Source of the DNA: JARYLZ01 sp964388275
GTDB taxonomy: Bacteria > Bacteroidota > Ignavibacteria > SZUA-365
Assembly: GCA_964388275.1 (NCBI GenBank)
Contig: CAYLZD010000007.1
Coordinates: forward strand, 62,001-126,000
Length of the DNA stretch: 64,000 nucleotides
Reading direction: 5' to 3'
The notes beneath the pieces are model-generated. The model was not told the DNA's origin. It saw only the letters and a list, made by a program, of their open reading frames with translations, and searched no databases. Shown piece after piece: positions 17,078 to 27,000 of this stretch; position 1 is the first letter of the stretch, and each line of letters starts with the position of its first letter. A program made the translations under genes and the position numbers.

Positions 17078-18430
17078 TCAGAAGGTTATAACGGGTAGTC
17101 TGATCTGAAATGTAGTACCGATCCCGGGTGTGCTGTTGAATGATATTTCGCCGTTGTGTTCCTGGACGATCTTTTGCACGATCACCAGGCCGAGGCCGGT
17201 TCCGCCATGGCTGTGAGTGGAAAATGGACGGAATATGCTTTTTTTCACATCGTCGTCCATGCCGACGCCTGTGTCTGAAATGGTGATTTCGACGTATTCG
17301 CCCGGCCGGTCTATCCACTGGCCGAGAGCGGTGGTGATGATGATGCGTCCATCGCGAGGGCCTATGGCTCGCACGGCGTTATCCAGGAGATTTTGGACGC
17401 ACTCTGGGAAATGCGCGATGTCGATGCCGACGCGCGGCAGAGTCCGGTGCAGAGCCGTGCGGATTTCCACATTCCTGCTGACCTTGCCCCTGTAATCGTC
17501 GGCGATGCTTTGAAGGAGCATGTTGACATCGTTCGGGAGCAGGTTGAGTTGTTCCTTGTTGGCAAGGCGCGTGAGATTGTGCACGATCTCGTTGAGTTTG
17601 CGGGATTCGTTCACGATGCGGTCGAGGAACTTGCCGACCTCGGGCGAGGGTTGTATTTCCATCTCGCTCAGCACCATCTCGAGATGCTGCGCCGTGAGTG
17701 TTATAGTGGACAGAGGCGTTTTTGCCTTGTGGGCAACATGCTGGGCCACGCCCGACCAGTTGACGCGCCTGTCCTGCTCGATGGCTTCGGTTATATCGGC
17801 TATCATGAGAACGAAGCCGTCGAGCCGCCTGCTCTCGGTAAACAGGGGATAGCATTTCACGACAATGGTCTTCATCATTTTCGCAGCGTTGAATATCACC
17901 TCGCGTTCCGTGGGCTGATGCGACCGTCTGACTTCCTCGAGTATGGAGCGGATTTCCGCAGTCGGCGCATTCTTCAGATAAAAGGTGTACTCTTCCTCCA
18001 TCGGCACGAAATCGTCGAGTCCGAGAAGCTGCCGGGCTGCGCGATTGAGCATACGGGCGCGGGCCACCCTGTCGAAGATCAGTATGGCGTTCGACTGGAA
18101 CGTGTCGAAGAGGCGGGCTTCCTGCCTCGCCAGATTGCGGGCGTAATTGCGGATGCCGATAACCGAGAGAGCCAGCAGGCTCAGGACGAGGATAACTCCG
18201 ACCTGATAGCGTTCCCACAGAATGGATATAATGGAGTTGTCCTCGAAATAATCGTTCATCAGTTCTTCCCTGAGTTCTTCAGGGATCTGTGAAACCTGCA
18301 GATCTCGCATTTCCTGCGCCATGGCCGAGATTCCCGCCGACAGCAATGCGAAGGCGAGCACAAGAGGGAAAGTCCTTCTCCTCCATACGACCGGTGATGC
18401 GCCGGATTTCATTATTGAATCCAGAGCCAT
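17078..18430 (-). CDS. Membrane sensor histidine kinase (NtrB/AtoS-like)
   Basis: 450 residues. Two N-terminal membrane segments (about residues 15-35 and 75-95) flank a short acidic extracytoplasmic loop of roughly 40 residues. A PAS domain (FDTFQSNAILIFDRVARA, about 110-215) follows. Next come the HisKA domain with phosphoacceptor His in VAHKAKTPLS and the HATPase domain with N-box NLLDNAV, G1 DTGVGM, F-box FRPF and G2 GGTGLGL. The start ATG 18430 is one base beyond the stop of the larC-like gene and five bases separate its stop from the response regulator, so the three are one transcription unit. The signal is unknown; the tiny external loop suggests sensing in or near the membrane or through PAS. 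Confidence 0.92.
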   Translation of the reverse strand: MALDSIMKSGASPVVWRRRTFPLVLAFALLSAGISAMAQEMRDLQVSQIPEELREELMNDYFEDNSIISILWERYQVGVILVLSLLALSVIGIRNYARNLARQEARLFDTFQSNAILIFDRVARARMLNRAARQLLGLDDFVPMEEEYTFYLKNAPTAEIRSILEEVRRSHQPTEREVIFNAAKMMKTIVVKCYPLFTESRRLDGFVLMIADITEAIEQDRRVNWSGVAQHVAHKAKTPLSTITLTAQHLEMVLSEMEIQPSPEVGKFLDRIVNESRKLNEIVHNLTRLANKEQLNLLPNDVNMLLQSIADDYRGKVSRNVEIRTALHRTLPRVGIDIAHFPECVQNLLDNAVRAIGPRDGRIIITTALGQWIDRPGEYVEITISDTGVGMDDDVKKSIFRPFSTHSHGGTGLGLVIVQKIVQEHNGEISFNSTPGIGTTFQIRLPVITF

Positions 18431-18431
18431 A

Positions 18432-19241
18432 TCAGATGTTCCCAATGACAATTCGCAGGAAGTTGGGAAGGCCCGGCACGACCTTGCTTCCTGCGCCGTA
18501 TCCGATTCTTTCGGGAAGGAATTCCACATCCGCAGGCGGAAGGCCTCGCGACAAAGCCGCGAGCACCGCCGCTCCCGTGGGCGTGACGATCTCTTCGGGA
18601 ACGTCGGCAAACCGTATCGGATAACCGCGGAGTATTTCGAGAGTTGCCGGCGCTGGGACAGGCAGGAGGCCGTGACGCGTGTGGACGAGTCCTCCCGAGC
18701 CGACAGGCACGGCGCCTGAATATACCCGCTCGATGCCCTCGATTTCCATGCATACGGCGATTCCGGATATGTCGAGAATCGAGTCGGCCGCTCCGATTTC
18801 GTGAAAGCGCACCTCGTCGAGAGTTCTTCCGTGAATTTTGGCTTCCGCCTCTCCGATCCTGCGAAACACCGCCACGGCGCGAGCCGCAGTCCCCGGCGCG
18901 AGTCCCGCGCGGTCGATCATTCCAAGGATCTCCAAATACCCGCGGTGCTCGTGAGCCGCGGCGCCGCCGCCTTCCAGCCCATGCTCCGGCAGAGATCCGT
19001 TCCCGTTCGAAAGGGAGGCCGAGCTTTCCGTGATATTATCGGAGTTGTTCGTCTCTATTTCAATCCTCGTGGCCGAGACGGAGTTTCTGCCGACGCGCGA
19101 TGCAGTAATCCGGCAGCCGTTCAGAGGAAGCTTTTGAAGCTCCGCCGTTACGGCTTCCAGCGGGGTTCCCGAGTCGACGAAAGCGGCCAGAAGCATGTCG
19201 CCGCTGATACCGGAAACGGTGTCGATGTACAGTGCTCGCAT
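18432..19241 (-). CDS. larC: LarC N-terminal half (LarC1/DUF111), nickel-pincer cofactor protein
   Basis: 269 residues matching the N-terminal domain of LarC, the CTP-dependent nickel insertase of nickel-pincer nucleotide synthesis. Matching boxes are YIDTVSGISGDMLLAAF at the start, the His-containing AAHEHRGYLEIL, EAEAKIHGRTLDEVRFHEIGA (split over residues 133-153), TRHGLLPVPAPAT, and RIGYGAGSKVVPG near the end. It stops right after PNFLRIVIGNI, exactly where the C-terminal LarC2 (CTP-binding, cyclometallase) domain would begin; the next gene starts one base later in the form of a histidine kinase. No larB or larE is in the window. It could be a LarC1-only protein with another function, or LarC2 could be elsewhere. 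Confidence 0.85.
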   Translation of the reverse strand: MRALYIDTVSGISGDMLLAAFVDSGTPLEAVTAELQKLPLNGCRITASRVGRNSVSATRIEIETNNSDNITESSASLSNGNGSLPEHGLEGGGAAAHEHRGYLEILGMIDRAGLAPGTAARAVAVFRRIGEAEAKIHGRTLDEVRFHEIGAADSILDISGIAVCMEIEGIERVYSGAVPVGSGGLVHTRHGLLPVPAPATLEILRGYPIRFADVPEEIVTPTGAAVLAALSRGLPPADVEFLPERIGYGAGSKVVPGLPNFLRIVIGNI

Positions 19242-19321
19242 TAAAAGCCGTCCGAAACCGGAGAAAGATGGTTGAACTCTGAGGAGGAAAAAGTCATTGA
19301 GAGGAGAGTCCGATTATCGCG

Positions 19322-20140
19322 TCAGGCGGGACGCGGCAGGTTCTCGTTTACCGCGGCTCTGAATTCGATCGCGGCACTGCGGGCCTTATCCGCGAAATCA
19401 GGGCCGTTCGATGCGTACAACACCGCTCTGCTGGAGTTGAACAACGCTCTGTGTCCCTCGCTTGTGACAGCTGCCCTGACCGACTTCTCGAGGTCGCCCC
19501 CTTGCGCTCCGAGTCCGGGAACAAGTATGGGCACGTCTCCGGAAACACGACGAACTTCGGCCAGTTCGTCCGGGTGAGTGGCGCCCACCACGAGGCCGAT
19601 GTTGCGGTTCCCATTCCAGGTGAGAACTCTTTCCAAAACCCGTTTGTACAAAGGCGCTCCTTCGTGTTCTAGATACTGAAAGTCCCTTGAGCCGGGATTC
19701 GAGGTCAAGGTTAAAACGAACACGCCCCTGTCGGCGAAATTCAAAAACGGTTTCACCGAATCGGAACCCATGTAAGGCGCCACTGTGACGGCATCGAAGC
19801 CCATATCCTCGAAAAGAGCTTTGGCATACATGCCTGAGGTGTTGCCGATATCCCCGCGTTTTCCGTCTCCGATTGCGAGAATTCCGGTCGGAATTGCGCT
19901 CAATGTTCCACGTATGGTTTCATAACCGATAGAGCCGAGGGCTTCGTAGAATGCAAGATTGAGTTTATATGACTGGACCAGATCCGATGTGGCCTCGATG
20001 ATCCTCCGGTTGAATTCCAGTACAGGATTGTCGGCCAATCCGACCGCCGCGGGCAGTTTTGCCGGATCCGTATCCAGACCAATACAGACCAGACTTTTGT
20101 TTTTCTTCGTTGCGCCGTCTAATTTTTCCAGGAAATGCAT
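19322..20140 (-). CDS. pyrF: Orotidine 5'-phosphate decarboxylase (class 2)
   Basis: 272 residues, the length of the class-2 OMP decarboxylases. Catalyses the last step of UMP synthesis. The catalytic cluster is GDGKRGDIGNTS with Lys94 and Asp97; other family boxes are VCIGLDTDP, SYKLNLAFYEALG, LTSNPGSRDFQ and LVVGATHPDE. A possible -33/-7 promoter precedes it (20186-20217). No Shine-Dalgarno is obvious before ATG 20140, but this is the first Met consistent with the family N-terminus. The larC-like gene follows after 80 bases on the same strand. Confidence 0.93.
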   Translation of the reverse strand: MHFLEKLDGATKKNKSLVCIGLDTDPAKLPAAVGLADNPVLEFNRRIIEATSDLVQSYKLNLAFYEALGSIGYETIRGTLSAIPTGILAIGDGKRGDIGNTSGMYAKALFEDMGFDAVTVAPYMGSDSVKPFLNFADRGVFVLTLTSNPGSRDFQYLEHEGAPLYKRVLERVLTWNGNRNIGLVVGATHPDELAEVRRVSGDVPILVPGLGAQGGDLEKSVRAAVTSEGHRALFNSSRAVLYASNGPDFADKARSAAIEFRAAVNENLPRPA

Positions 20141-20185
20141 TGATGCCGAAATTTGTATGATGAAAGCCTCCCGACGGAATACATT

Positions 20186-20217
20186 GCAAATTAGACGAGT
20201 CCGAAGATAAAGGCAAA
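20186..20217 (-). promoter_or_regulatory. Bacteroidota-type promoter for pyrF
   Basis: On the minus strand: TTTG (20214-20217), 20-base spacer, TAATTTGC (20186-20193; TTTG is present but shifted by one base). Predicted start about 40 bases before pyrF. Confidence 0.45.
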
Positions 20218-20300
20218 GTATCTTCCGCGGGCAGGCGTATTTCTTCCATCCCGCCGCGTATTCTGCTCCTCGAGAAACCGGCCAAGCAGAGAACTTTTTC

Positions 20301-20609
20301 ATGACACCCGTAAAAATCCGGTCCGCAGACGGAGGCGCTCTTCACGTAACCTGGACTGATGGAATGATCTGTGTGTATCCGCCGTCGCATCTGCGACGAA
20401 ATTGTCCATGCGCCGAATGCCGTGCTGAAGCCGAGCGACAAGCCGCATCATACATACCGCTGTACACGCGAGACGCTCTCGCTCTCGAGGCTGTTACACC
20501 GGTGGGTCGATACGCGGTACAGTTGCACTGGAAAGACGGCCATTCTTCGGGCATTTACACATACGACTACCTGCGTGAACTCTGCCCCGGCAGCCGAAAC
20601 CGGGAATGA
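20301..20609 (+). CDS. DUF971 (gamma-butyrobetaine hydroxylase-like N-domain) protein
   Basis: 102 residues with the DUF971 pattern: VTWTDG near residue 16, a PPSHLRRNCPCAECR cysteine box (three Cys), VGRYAVQLHWKDGHSSGIYTYDYLR and the terminal LC. Related domains bind zinc or iron-sulfur clusters through these Cys; in this short stand-alone form the role is not settled. The stop overlaps the mfd start as ATGA, giving translational coupling. Divergent from pyrF across a 160-base gap. Confidence 0.88.
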   Translation: MTPVKIRSADGGALHVTWTDGMICVYPPSHLRRNCPCAECRAEAERQAASYIPLYTRDALALEAVTPVGRYAVQLHWKDGHSSGIYTYDYLRELCPGSRNRE

Positions 20610-23600
20610 GCGACAGATCGAAATCCCTTCCGAGCGCAATCGAGGCGAACGGTAGCGGAAACTCCGGTAATTCGATCCGTCTCCCCTTTCTCGACGCGTT
20701 GATCAACGCGGCGGCCGTCAGCCGCATTCTGCGAACGACGCCGGAAGCGGGCGACCCGGCGGCTTTATACGGACTGGCAGGCGCGATGAAAGGATTGCTC
20801 GCGGGGATTTACGCGGAGAGGAGCGGCAAGCCGGTCGCGGTGATATGCGGCGATTCCGAGACGGCCCGCGACGTCTGGAACGACGCATTGCTCGTGCTGC
20901 CCGAAAAGCAGGTCGGATTTTTCGGAGAGTACGTGGGCGGCAAGCGGCATGCGCCCGGCATACCGGACGACAGGAGCGCGGAGTCGGCCGACGTCCTTCG
21001 CGCAATATCCGAACGGAACGGAGGGCTGATAATTGCGGATGCCGCAAGCGCATTCTCGAAGCTGCCCGGAAAGCGCGAGTTGCTGCGAAACGTGGTGCGA
21101 GTGGAGGAGATGCAATCGCTTCCTCCTGAGTCACTGGCGGCGCGCCTGTCCCTGGGAGGGTATGAGCGCAACGAATTCGTCGGCGCCACGGGTGAATTCG
21201 CTCTGAGGGGCGGCATACTTGACGTTTTTCCCGTTGGTTTCGGCAGTCCGCTCAGAATCGAGTTTTACGGGGATATCGTAGAATCCATAAGGGAATTCGA
21301 TCCATTGAGCCAGAGATCCATCGGCAAACTGGAATCCACCAGCTTCCTGACATCGCTGTATTTCGAGGACACGACACAGGATGCGCCGCAATCCCTGCTC
21401 GATCATCTTTCAAACGACACAGTCCTGTTTCTAGTTGACGCGGAGGTGATAGAAAACGAAGCCGAAAGCCGAGGATTTCAGGAAGATCTGAAAACGGCGT
21501 ATGAGATTTTTTCGACATTCCGCATACCGGCCGTCAAGTCCATGCGGACCGGCTCGATCGATGCTGGCGCCCTGCCTCAGCCCGCCTGCAACGGATCGGT
21601 CGCGATACTCCGCAAAGTCCTTGACGAATGGGAAGACAAAGGCATTAAGGCCTGGATTGCTGCCGATTCTGTCAGACAGGCCAGGCGCCTGGAAGATCTG
21701 CTTGCGGACGGTGGCGGAGAAGATGATCCTGTGCCGGCGGAATGGATAGTCGTCCACTGCCCGGTATCCTCCGGTTTCGTGCTGCCCGATGCGGGATTCG
21801 GCGTAATAACCGAGCATCAGGTGTTCAACAGGCGCCGCATACAGAAGAACACACGGAAGGGATTGCGCGGCATGTCGCTGCGGGAACTCAGGCAGTTGAA
21901 GCAGGGCGACTACGTGGTGCACGTGGACAAGGGTATCGGAAAATTCCTCGGACTTCAGACGATCAACGTAAACGGCGGTCTTCAGGAAACCGCGAAACTG
22001 CTGTACGCCAACGACGACATACTGTACGTGAATCTCGCCTGGATCAACCGGCTGCAGAAATACTCCTCCGAAGAAGGCGCCGCGCCGGCGCTCTCGCGGC
22101 TGGGAACCGGCGAGTGGGACAGGTTGAAGGAAAAAACCAGGAGACGTCTAAAGGACATCGCGAGGGATCTGATACAGCTCTACGCGCGCCGCGCCGCGGC
22201 TCAGGGCTTTTCGTTTTCGCAGGACACCCAATGGCAGAAGGAGATGGAAGCCTCCTTCTTGTACGAAGACACGCCGGATCAGCATCAGGCCACGCAGGAC
22301 GTCAAGAAAGACATGGAAGCGCTGCGCCCCATGGATCGACTGGTTTGCGGCGATGTAGGTTACGGGAAAACAGAGGTGGCAGTGCGAGCGGCATTCAAGG
22401 CGGTTCTGGACGGAAAACAGGTGGCCGTGCTAGCCCCGACCACCATACTCGCTCAACAGCATCTGAACACTTTCCAGGACCGGCTCCTGCGCTATTCGGT
22501 GCAGATGGAATCGCTCTCGCGTTTCAAGACGAAGGCGGAACAGAAAGAACTGCTGTCGCGCCTGCGGGAGGGCGGGGTTGACATAATCATAGGAACACAC
22601 AGGCTTTTAAGCGAAGACGTGGAATTCCGCGACCTCGGCCTCTTGATCATCGACGAGGAGCATAGATTCGGAGTTACCGCCAAAGAGAAGCTCAAGCGCA
22701 AGCGCGAGCACGTGGACACGATATCGCTCACGGCCACTCCGATTCCGCGGACGTTGAATTTCTCGCTGCTGGGCGCCAGGGATTTATCCGTGATAGAGAC
22801 GCCCCCTCCGAACCGGCTTCCCATCGAAACCGAGATCATCCCGTTTGACAAGGACGTCATCGCCGAGGCCATAAATCGCGAATTGGAAAGAGGCGGGCAG
22901 GTCTACTTCGTGACGGACCGCATCGGCGACCTCGAGAAGCTGGCAGGCGGAGTAAGATCGACGGTGGCCTCGGCGCGCATCGGAATCGCTCACGGACGCA
23001 TGACCGGCTCGGAGCTCGAGCGTGTGATGCTGCGCTTCATGGAGAAACGCATTGACGTTCTCGTTACCACGAAAATAATCGAGTCCGGGCTTGACATCCC
23101 GAACGCGAACACGATCATCATCAATCGCGCCGACCGTTTCGGCCTCGCCGAGTTGTATCAATTGCGCGGAAGGGTCGGCCGCTCGAACATTCAGGCCTAT
23201 GCGTACCTGATCGTGCCGCCGCCTGCCAAGCTCAGCAGGGACGCGCTGAAACGCCTTCAGGCGGTCGAGGAATTCACCGAACTCGGATCGGGATTTCACC
23301 TGGCCTTGAGGGACATGGAAATCCGGGGCGCGGGAAATCTGCTGGGCGCCGAACAGAGCGGTTTCATTGCGGACATCGGCTTCGAGCTCTATCTGTCCAC
23401 CATCGAAGACGCGGTGGGCGAGTTGAAATCCGAGGAATTCAGCGAACTTTTCGCCGGACAGCCGGTGGCGACGCAACGCGCCAGCCCCGATGTACTGATG
23501 GAACTGGGACTGGACGCCTATCTTCCCCAATCCTACGTCGAGCACTCGGCCGAGCGGTTCGACCTTTACAAGCGCCTGTACAGTGCCGGAAGCGACAACG

Positions 23601-23980
23601 AGGTGTCCGCGATCGCCGATGAGATCAGCGACCGTTTCGGCCGCATGCCGAGCGAGGCGGAACAGCTTCTGCATGTTATACGTCTGCGCCTTCTGGCGTC
23701 GCGTATTCGTCTTGCCGGAGTCAAGCTGCAAACGCCTCTCCTGCTGCTGACCATGCCGCCGGAAAGCGACAACACGTTTTTCGAAATTCATTTCCCGGCC
23801 TTGGTCCGATGGATAATGTCGGAAAAGGACAGGATGAAACTCGAGCAGGATGCGCAGCGGTTGACGCTGAGCATACGGGGGATCGAGACACAGGAACAGT
23901 TGGAAGCCGTCCTCCGGGAGATAGCCGGGATCTGTTCGAACGCTGCGGCGGAGAGCGGAACCGCCTCCGAGGCCACCTGA
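20606..23980 (+). CDS. mfd: Transcription-repair coupling factor
   Basis: 1124 residues, normal for Mfd, which removes stalled RNA polymerase and recruits UvrABC. The order is as expected: UvrB-like N-terminal module (about 1-350), RNA polymerase-interacting CarD-like domain (LKQGDYVVHVDKGIGKFLG, about residues 430-500), then the superfamily-2 translocase with Walker A GDVGYGKT (582-589), DEEH box (683-686), SATxTPIPRT-type motif (SLTATPIPRTLNF), the QLRGRVGRS box, and a C-terminal TRCF domain. The start overlaps the DUF971 stop. Its 3' end meets icmF tail-to-tail with a 42-base gap containing a weak 6-bp inverted repeat (23985-24007) but no T-run. Confidence 0.96.
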   Translation: MSDRSKSLPSAIEANGSGNSGNSIRLPFLDALINAAAVSRILRTTPEAGDPAALYGLAGAMKGLLAGIYAERSGKPVAVICGDSETARDVWNDALLVLPEKQVGFFGEYVGGKRHAPGIPDDRSAESADVLRAISERNGGLIIADAASAFSKLPGKRELLRNVVRVEEMQSLPPESLAARLSLGGYERNEFVGATGEFALRGGILDVFPVGFGSPLRIEFYGDIVESIREFDPLSQRSIGKLESTSFLTSLYFEDTTQDAPQSLLDHLSNDTVLFLVDAEVIENEAESRGFQEDLKTAYEIFSTFRIPAVKSMRTGSIDAGALPQPACNGSVAILRKVLDEWEDKGIKAWIAADSVRQARRLEDLLADGGGEDDPVPAEWIVVHCPVSSGFVLPDAGFGVITEHQVFNRRRIQKNTRKGLRGMSLRELRQLKQGDYVVHVDKGIGKFLGLQTINVNGGLQETAKLLYANDDILYVNLAWINRLQKYSSEEGAAPALSRLGTGEWDRLKEKTRRRLKDIARDLIQLYARRAAAQGFSFSQDTQWQKEMEASFLYEDTPDQHQATQDVKKDMEALRPMDRLVCGDVGYGKTEVAVRAAFKAVLDGKQVAVLAPTTILAQQHLNTFQDRLLRYSVQMESLSRFKTKAEQKELLSRLREGGVDIIIGTHRLLSEDVEFRDLGLLIIDEEHRFGVTAKEKLKRKREHVDTISLTATPIPRTLNFSLLGARDLSVIETPPPNRLPIETEIIPFDKDVIAEAINRELERGGQVYFVTDRIGDLEKLAGGVRSTVASARIGIAHGRMTGSELERVMLRFMEKRIDVLVTTKIIESGLDIPNANTIIINRADRFGLAELYQLRGRVGRSNIQAYAYLIVPPPAKLSRDALKRLQAVEEFTELGSGFHLALRDMEIRGAGNLLGAEQSGFIADIGFELYLSTIEDAVGELKSEEFSELFAGQPVATQRASPDVLMELGLDAYLPQSYVEHSAERFDLYKRLYSAGSDNEVSAIADEISDRFGRMPSEAEQLLHVIRLRLLASRIRLAGVKLQTPLLLLTMPPESDNTFFEIHFPALVRWIMSEKDRMKLEQDAQRLTLSIRGIETQEQLEAVLREIAGICSNAAAESGTASEAT

Positions 23981-24022
23981 CGTCGCAGGGCCTGTTCACT
24001 TCCCTGCCCGCGGCCGGCAGCG

Positions 24023-27000
24023 CTACATGCTTCGCCGATACTGACCGCCGACCGAGTACAGCGCAGCCGAGAGTTGGCCAAGCGAGGCATGGCGCACGGC
24101 GTGCAGCAAGGCATCGAAAATGTTTTCGCGCGATTGAGCCGCTTTTTGTACCGCTGAAACCGCCTCCGCGTTGCGGCTCTCGCTGCGGCGCTGAAAAGCG
24201 CGCAGATTGGAGATCTGTTGAAGCTTTTCCTCCTCGGTCGAACGTATCAGCTCGGTGGGCTGCGATTCACGGGCAGACAGGTGCGCGGGCCTGAGGAAGG
24301 TGTTGACGCCTATAAGCGGAAGCTCGCCGCTGTGCTTGAGGTGTTCATAATGTAGAGATTCCTCCTGGATCTTGCCACGCTGGTACATGGTCTCCATAGC
24401 GCCGAGCACGCCTCCGCGGTCCGAGATGCGACGGAATTCGGACAGCACCGCCTCCTCTACAAGTTCCGTCAGTTCCTCTATAATGAAAGCGCCCTGCAAT
24501 GGATTTTCGTTCATTGCCAGTCCGAGTTCCCTGTTGATGATGAGTTGAATCGCCAGAGCCCGGCGCACGCTTTCCTCCGTGGGAGTTGTGATGGCTTCGT
24601 CGTAGGCGTTGGTGTGCAGGGAATTGCAGTTGTCGTATATGGCGTAGAGGGCCTGAAGCGTGGTCCTGATGTCGTTGAAATCGATTTCCATGGCGTGCAG
24701 GGATCTGCCGCTGGTTTGGATATGGTACTTGAGCTTCTGCGACCGTTCACTGCCCCCGTACAGTTTTTTAATCGCCACCGACCAGATCCGCCTCGCGACC
24801 CGTCCTATCACCGAGTACTCCACATCGATTCCGTTGGAGAAGAAAAATGACAGATTGGGCGCGAAATCGTCTATCTCCATGCCTCTCGAAAGGTAATACT
24901 CGACGTACGTGAAACCGTTCGCCAGGGTGAAGGCGAGCTGGGTGATCGGATTCGCGCCGGCTTCCGCAATATGGTAGCCGGAAATGGACACCGAATAGTA
25001 GTTCCGCACCTTGTTCCGCACGAAGTTTTCCTGAATGTCGCCCATCATCCGCAAGGCGAACTCGGTTGAAAAGATGCAGGTGTTCTGCGCCTGATCCTCT
25101 TTCAGGATGTCCGCCTGCACGGTGCCGCGGACAGTCGACATGACCGCGGCGGATATCCGGTCGTATTCCGCCCGCGGAATAATTCCCCGATCCACAAGGA
25201 AGGCGCCGTCGGCGCCGAGCGTGCCGAGCCCGAAATATCGGCGCACTTTCGAGCCCTCGGCGAACTGCTCGGGATCGGCCAATTCGGAGGCCAATGCGTC
25301 GGACTCGGGAGCGCCCGTGTATACGGGCCTCCGCATTCCGAGGGCTGCGAAACGCTCGTCTATCGCTTTCCAGGCCGCGTGGAATTTCCCGTTCAGCGCC
25401 AGCCATTTCTCCACTTGCTGATCGATCGCGGTGTTCATGAACATCGCGAGAATCATGGGCGCCGGCCCGTTGATCGTCATCGAGACCGAGGTCGACTGGG
25501 AGCAGAGATCGAAGCCGCAATAGAGTTTCTTCATGTCGTCGAGCGTGCAAACGGCGACGCCTGAATTCCCGATCTTGCCGTAAATATCTGGACGCTCGTG
25601 GGGATCTTCGCCGTAGAGCGTCACGGAATCGAAGGCGGTTGAGAGCCGCACGGCCGGTTGGCCTTCGGACAGGTAATGAAATCTGCGATTGGTGCGTTCC
25701 GGGGCGCCCTCTCCGGCGAACATCCTCGTGGGATCCTCGTTTTCGCGTTTGAATGGGAAGACGCCGGCTGTATAGGGGAAAGCGCCGGGCACATTCTCGA
25801 GCAGTATCCAATGCAGAATGTCGCCGCGGTCGGAATAGGCCGGAAGCGACACTTTCGGGATCTTCGTTCCCGACAAACTCGTCTTGTAAAGTTCGGTCAC
25901 GATTTCGCGGTCGCGCGCTTTCGTCACGAGTCTTTCTCGGCGGTAGGCCTCCGCCGCTTCTTCCCACTGTTCCAGCAGCGCTCGATTTTCGGGAGTCACC
26001 AGGGACCGGAAATGCGCGATCTGCGCGTCGAGAGCGGACAGCAGTTCCGCCGTCGTTTCGGCATCTCCCGGGCCGATTTCGACAACTCCCCTTTCCCCTG
26101 ATATTCGAAGTTCGTTTTTCATGGCGGCTTCGAGCAGAGTCTGTTTCGCTCCTTCAAGCTGCTGCCATTTGCGCGCACAGCGGCTCTGTTCAGCCGCCCA
26201 TCCTTTATACTCTTGCAGCGTTTCGGCGATCTCAGACAGATAGCGCGCGCGCTCGGGAGGGATGACAGCCGCCTTGTCCGGCAACTGACTTGCTCGTCCG
26301 ATGTCCGTTTGCCAATTCCGGCCGGTTTTCTTGTTCACCGCGCGCACGAGTTCATGGAAGAGACGATTTGTCCCCCTGTCGTTGAATTGACTCGCGATGG
26401 TGGCGAACACTGGTATTTCTTCGTCTGCGGCGCTCCATAGGCCGCGGTTCCGCCTGACTTGCTTCCGTATGTCGCGAAGCGCGTCCTCCGCGCCTCTTTT
26501 CTCGAACTTGTTCAGAACCACTATATCGGCCAGATCCAGCATGTCGATTTTCTCGAGCTGCGTCTGCGCTCCGTATTCCGGCGTCATCACGTACATGGAG
26601 ACGTCGGTTACGTCCACAATCGCGGAATCGGATTGTCCGATACCCGCGGTCTCCACGATCACCAGTCCGTATCCGGCGATTTTGCACAGATCGACGGCGC
26701 GGCGCAGTGCGGCCGAAGTGGCGGTGTTAGCGGCGCGAGTGGCGAAGGATCGCATGAAAACGCGTTCGTGTCCCCTCGGATCGACCGTAGAGACCGAATT
26801 CATGCGTATGCGATCCCCCAGCAGAGCGCCTCCGGTGCGGCGCCTGGACGGATCCACCGAGAGTATGGCGATCGTCAGGTCAGGGAACGCCGTCAGGAAG
26901 CGTCTCGCGAGTTCATCGGTGAGCGAGGATTTTCCGGCGCCTCCGGTGCCGGTGATCCCGATGACAGGAACGTCGGGCAGGTGCGCAGGATCCGCAAGCT

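Noticed and set aside
16053..17108. Open frame on the plus strand opposite the NtrC-type regulator
   Set aside because: Fully antisense to a gene with all family motifs; no ribosome binding site or recognisable domain.
18300..18432. Possible LarC2 by frameshift after the larC-like gene
   Set aside because: The sequence after the stop codes directly for the histidine kinase's signal/membrane segment in the frame fixed by its motifs; no LarC2-like residues in other frames were seen.
22784..23791. Open frame opposite mfd
   Set aside because: Antisense to a motif-complete translocase; no independent support.
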